From Brevundimonas sp. UBA7635 (lineage in GTDB: Bacteria > Pseudomonadota > Alphaproteobacteria > Caulobacterales > Caulobacteraceae), in the NCBI GenBank assembly GCA_002483865.1, contig DLIT01000024.1, positions 1 to 17,221 of the forward strand: a stretch of 17,221 bases of DNA, written 5' to 3'. A model generated the notes under the pieces. That model saw only the letters and a program-made list of their open reading frames with translations, was not told the DNA's origin and made no database searches. Positions 14,787-17,221 of the stretch are shown here, one piece after another (the first letter of the stretch is position 1; the number at the start of each line of letters is the position of its first letter). The translations under genes and the position numbers were made by a program.

Positions 14787-15427
14787 CTCAGCATCCCGAA
14801 CAGATAGACAAAGGTGAAGACGCCGATCCAGATGACGTCAAGGAAGTGCCAGAACAGGCTCAGGCACATCAGGCGGCGCTTGTTGGCCGGGATCAGGCCC
14901 TTCCACTTGACCTGAACCATCAGCGTTACCAGCCAGATGATGCCGAAGGTCACGTGCAGGCCGTGGGTGCCGACCAGGATGAAGAAGGCCGACAGGAAGG
15001 CACTGCGCTGGGGCGTCGCCCCGACGTGGAACAGGTGGCCGAACTCGTAGAGCTCGATCCCCAGGAAAGCCAGGCCGAACAGTCCCGTTATCGCCAGCCA
15101 GATCAGGACCTGGCGGATGTTGTTCTTCACCATGGCCAGCATGGCGAAGCCATAGGTGATCGATGAGAACAACAGCATGGCCGTGTTCAGGGCGATCAGG
15201 TTCAGGTCGAACAGGTCGCTTGGCGAAGGACCGGCCGCGTAGTTGCCGCCCAAGACGGCATAGACGGCAAACAGGATCGCAAAGATGAGGCAGTCGCTCA
15301 TCAGGTACATCCAGAAGCCCAGCATGGTGCTGTGGCCTTCCGGATGGTGCGGCTCCGTGACGGGGTGGAACAGCGGATTACCGTTCTCATCCACGTAGTC
15401 AGGGTTAATAGCAGGCGCGTGGCTCAT
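14783..15427 (-). CDS. cyoC: Cytochrome bo3 ubiquinol oxidase subunit III
   Basis: A 214-residue integral membrane subunit with five helices. The stretch [21 protein letters not shown] is the typical first helix of CyoC; GIELYEF and [17 protein letters not shown] contain the conserved Glu and His of the subunit III fold. The chain ends [20 protein letters not shown], another hallmark. It does not carry redox cofactors; it stabilises the oxidase. The start follows cyoB by four bases, with GGGG seven bases ahead of the ATG. It is co-transcribed with and overlaps cyoD. Confidence 0.96.
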   Translation of the reverse strand: MSHAPAINPDYVDENGNPLFHPVTEPHHPEGHSTMLGFWMYLMSDCLIFAILFAVYAVLGGNYAAGPSPSDLFDLNLIALNTAMLLFSSITYGFAMLAMVKNNIRQVLIWLAITGLFGLAFLGIELYEFGHLFHVGATPQRSAFLSAFFILVGTHGLHVTFGIIWLVTLMVQVKWKGLIPANKRRLMCLSLFWHFLDVIWIGVFTFVYLFGMLR

Positions 15428-15431
15428 CGAT

Positions 15432-17221
15432 TCACCCCTTGGCTGCGGTTACGGCCGCCAGGGCCTTGGTCCGCGCGTCTTCCGTGGCCACGACCTCTTC
15501 GGCCGGGATGTAGTAGTCGCGCTTGTAGTTGAACGTATGGAAGATGGCGTAGCCAATGATCGCCGCGAAGCTGATCGCCGCCAGCCACCACATGTACCAG
15601 ATCAGGGCAAAGCCGCAGATCAGGGACAGCATGGACAGGATCACGCCAGCCCCGGTGTTCGAGGGCATGTGGACCGCCTGGAATCCTTCCAGGGGACGCT
15701 GATAGCCGCGGGCCTTCATGTTCCACCAGGCATCACCGTCGTGGATGACGGGCGTCTTGGCAAAGTTGTAGGCTGGCGGAGGCGACGAGGTCGCCCATTC
15801 CAGAGTGCGGCCATCCCACGGATCGCCCGTCTCATCACGCAGCTTGTCACGATTGATGATCGAGACGGCAAACTGGATCAGCATGGCCAGGATTCCCACG
15901 GCAATGATACCGGCACCGACGGCGGCGATGACGAACCAGATCTGATAGGCGGGGTCATCAAAGACCCGCATGCGGCGCGTCACGCCCATGAAGCCCAGGA
16001 TGTAGATCGGGGCAAAAGCGACCCAGAAACCGACAACCCAGCACCAGAAGCTGACCAGGCCCCATTTCTTCTCCAGACGGAAGCCGAAGGCCTTGGGCCA
16101 CCAGTAGTTGATCGCAGCGAACAGGCCGAACAGCACGCCGCCGATGATGACATTGTGGAAGTGGGCGATCAGGAACAGCGAGTTGTGCAGCACAAAGTCT
16201 GCTGGCGGAACGGCCAGCATGACGCCGGTCATGCCACCAATGACGAAGGTCAGCATGAAGGCGATCAACCACATCATCGGCAGCTCGAAACGGATCCGGC
16301 CGCGATACATGGTGAAGAGCCAGTTGAAGATCTTCGCCCCTGTCGGAATCGAGATGATCATCGTCGTGATCCCGAAGAACGAGTTCACTGACGCACCCGA
16401 GCCCATGGTGAAGAAGTGGTGCAGCCACACCAAGTACGACAGGATGGTGATGACCACCGTGGCGTAAACCATCGAGGTATAGCCAAACAGCTTCTTGCGC
16501 GAGAAGGTTGAGGCCACCTCCGAGAAGACGCCGAACAGCGGCAGGATCAGGATGTAGACCTCGGGGTGACCCCAGATCCAGATCAGGTTCACGTACATCA
16601 TCGGGTTGCCGCCGAAGTCGTTCGTGAAGAAGTTGGTGCCGATGTAGCGGTCGGCCGACAGCAGGACGAGCGTAGCCGTCAAAATCGGGAAGGAGGCGAC
16701 GATCAGGACGTTGGAGCACAGCGACGTCCAGGTGAAGACCGGCAGCTTCATCATGCCCATGCCCGGCGCACGCATCTTGACGATGGTGGCGATCAGGTTG
16801 ATCCCGGACAGGGTCGTACCGACCCCCGCGATCTGCAGGGCCCAGATATAATAGTCCATGCCGACGCCGGGGCTGTAGCCGATGCCGGACAGCGGCGGAT
16901 AGGCCAGCCAGCCGGTGCGGGCAAACTCACCCACGAACAGCGAGGCCATGATCAGGATGGCCCCGGCCGTCGTCATCCAGAACGAGAAGTTGTTCAGGAA
17001 GGGGAAGGAGACGTCGCGCGCGCCGATCTGCAGCGGGACCAGATAGTTCATCAGGCCCGTGATCATCGGCATGGCCACGAAGAAGATCATGATCACGCCA
17101 TGGGCGGTGAATATCTGGTCGTAATGGTGGGCGTTCAGATAGCCCTCGGACCCGCCAAAGGCGATGGCCTGCTGCAGACGCATCATGATCGCATCGGCAA
17201 AGCCGCGCAGGAACATGATCA
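15432..17221 (-). CDS. cyoB: Cytochrome bo3 ubiquinol oxidase subunit I, 5' end outside window
   Basis: The catalytic subunit that oxidises ubiquinol, reduces oxygen to water and pumps protons. About 595 residues are visible; by comparison with E. coli CyoB roughly 67 N-terminal residues lie beyond the right edge, so the first ATG in the window (17216) is internal. Quinol-site residues are present: Arg and Asp of [10 protein letters not shown], and His and Gln of [11 protein letters not shown], which also holds a low-spin heme ligand. [12 protein letters not shown] has the CuB His, the cross-linked Tyr and the gating Glu; [10 protein letters not shown] has two CuB His; FLIAHFHNV has the heme ligands. 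The K-channel Lys ([10 protein letters not shown]) and D-channel Asp ([12 protein letters not shown]) are intact. It is therefore a quinol oxidase with full proton channels. Confidence 0.97.
   Translation of the reverse strand, partial: IMFLRGFADAIMMRLQQAIAFGGSEGYLNAHHYDQIFTAHGVIMIFFVAMPMITGLMNYLVPLQIGARDVSFPFLNNFSFWMTTAGAILIMASLFVGEFARTGWLAYPPLSGIGYSPGVGMDYYIWALQIAGVGTTLSGINLIATIVKMRAPGMGMMKLPVFTWTSLCSNVLIVASFPILTATLVLLSADRYIGTNFFTNDFGGNPMMYVNLIWIWGHPEVYILILPLFGVFSEVASTFSRKKLFGYTSMVYATVVITILSYLVWLHHFFTMGSGASVNSFFGITTMIISIPTGAKIFNWLFTMYRGRIRFELPMMWLIAFMLTFVIGGMTGVMLAVPPADFVLHNSLFLIAHFHNVIIGGVLFGLFAAINYWWPKAFGFRLEKKWGLVSFWCWVVGFWVAFAPIYILGFMGVTRRMRVFDDPAYQIWFVIAAVGAGIIAVGILAMLIQFAVSIINRDKLRDETGDPWDGRTLEWATSSPPPAYNFAKTPVIHDGDAWWNMKARGYQRPLEGFQAVHMPSNTGAGVILSMLSLICGFALIWYMWWLAAISFAAIIGYAIFHTFNYKRDYYIPAEEVVATEDARTKALAAVTAAKG

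Noticed and set aside
15537..16391. 284-residue plus-strand open frame
   Set aside because: Antisense shadow of cyoB, whose active-site residues are all intact on the other strand.

Overview
The window looks like chromosomal DNA from a GC-rich alphaproteobacterium, most likely Caulobacterales (Caulobacter, Brevundimonas, Phenylobacterium or a relative). The grounds are the RegB/RegA redox two-component pair, a TonB-dependent receptor of the alphaproteobacterial type, a cyo quinol oxidase operon with SURF1, a Caulobacter-like stand-alone HPt protein, and strong G/C preference at third codon positions. Genus is not resolved.

Layout. At 1-189 (minus) is the N-terminus of a secreted S9B (DPP-IV-like) peptidase. 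A 536-base, partly AT-rich gap (190-725) follows, with a 10-bp inverted repeat and an intrinsic terminator, so it may hold a leader RNA or small RNA. On the plus strand come a DUR3-like sodium:solute symporter (726-2372) with a 43-residue membrane partner (2394-2525) and a strong terminator, then ferredoxin-NADP reductase (fpr) overlapping a chorismate mutase. On the minus strand come a secreted PraB-like protein with a striking 5' hairpin, a 990-residue TonB-dependent receptor with two palindromes upstream, and an amino-acid permease gene coupled to an HPt gene. tRNA-Lys(CTT) at 9615-9690 is on the plus strand.

From 11668 down to 9827 is a compact minus-strand cluster of small genes: a LuxR-type HTH gene with a C-terminal membrane helix, a well-supported reading frame nested inside it, a coiled-coil protein, a small polytopic membrane protein and an XRE-type regulator. 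This is the least ordinary part of the window, because coding signature switches frame twice within one gene.

From the right edge to 11763 runs one tightly packed minus-strand operon: cyoB (5' end outside the window), cyoC, cyoD, SURF1, regB, regA. Gaps are 0-20 bases or the genes overlap. It joins a terminal ubiquinol oxidase, a heme-insertion factor and the quinone/thiol redox sensor pair, so the oxidase is probably made together with the regulator that reads the quinone pool it drains. The cyoA gene is expected just beyond the right edge.

No CRISPR array, insertion sequence, integrase or replication origin was recognised. I found no clearly new multi-gene system. The best lead is the double frame switch at 11036-11668, followed by the leader RNA region at 320-610 and the palindromes upstream of the TonB receptor.
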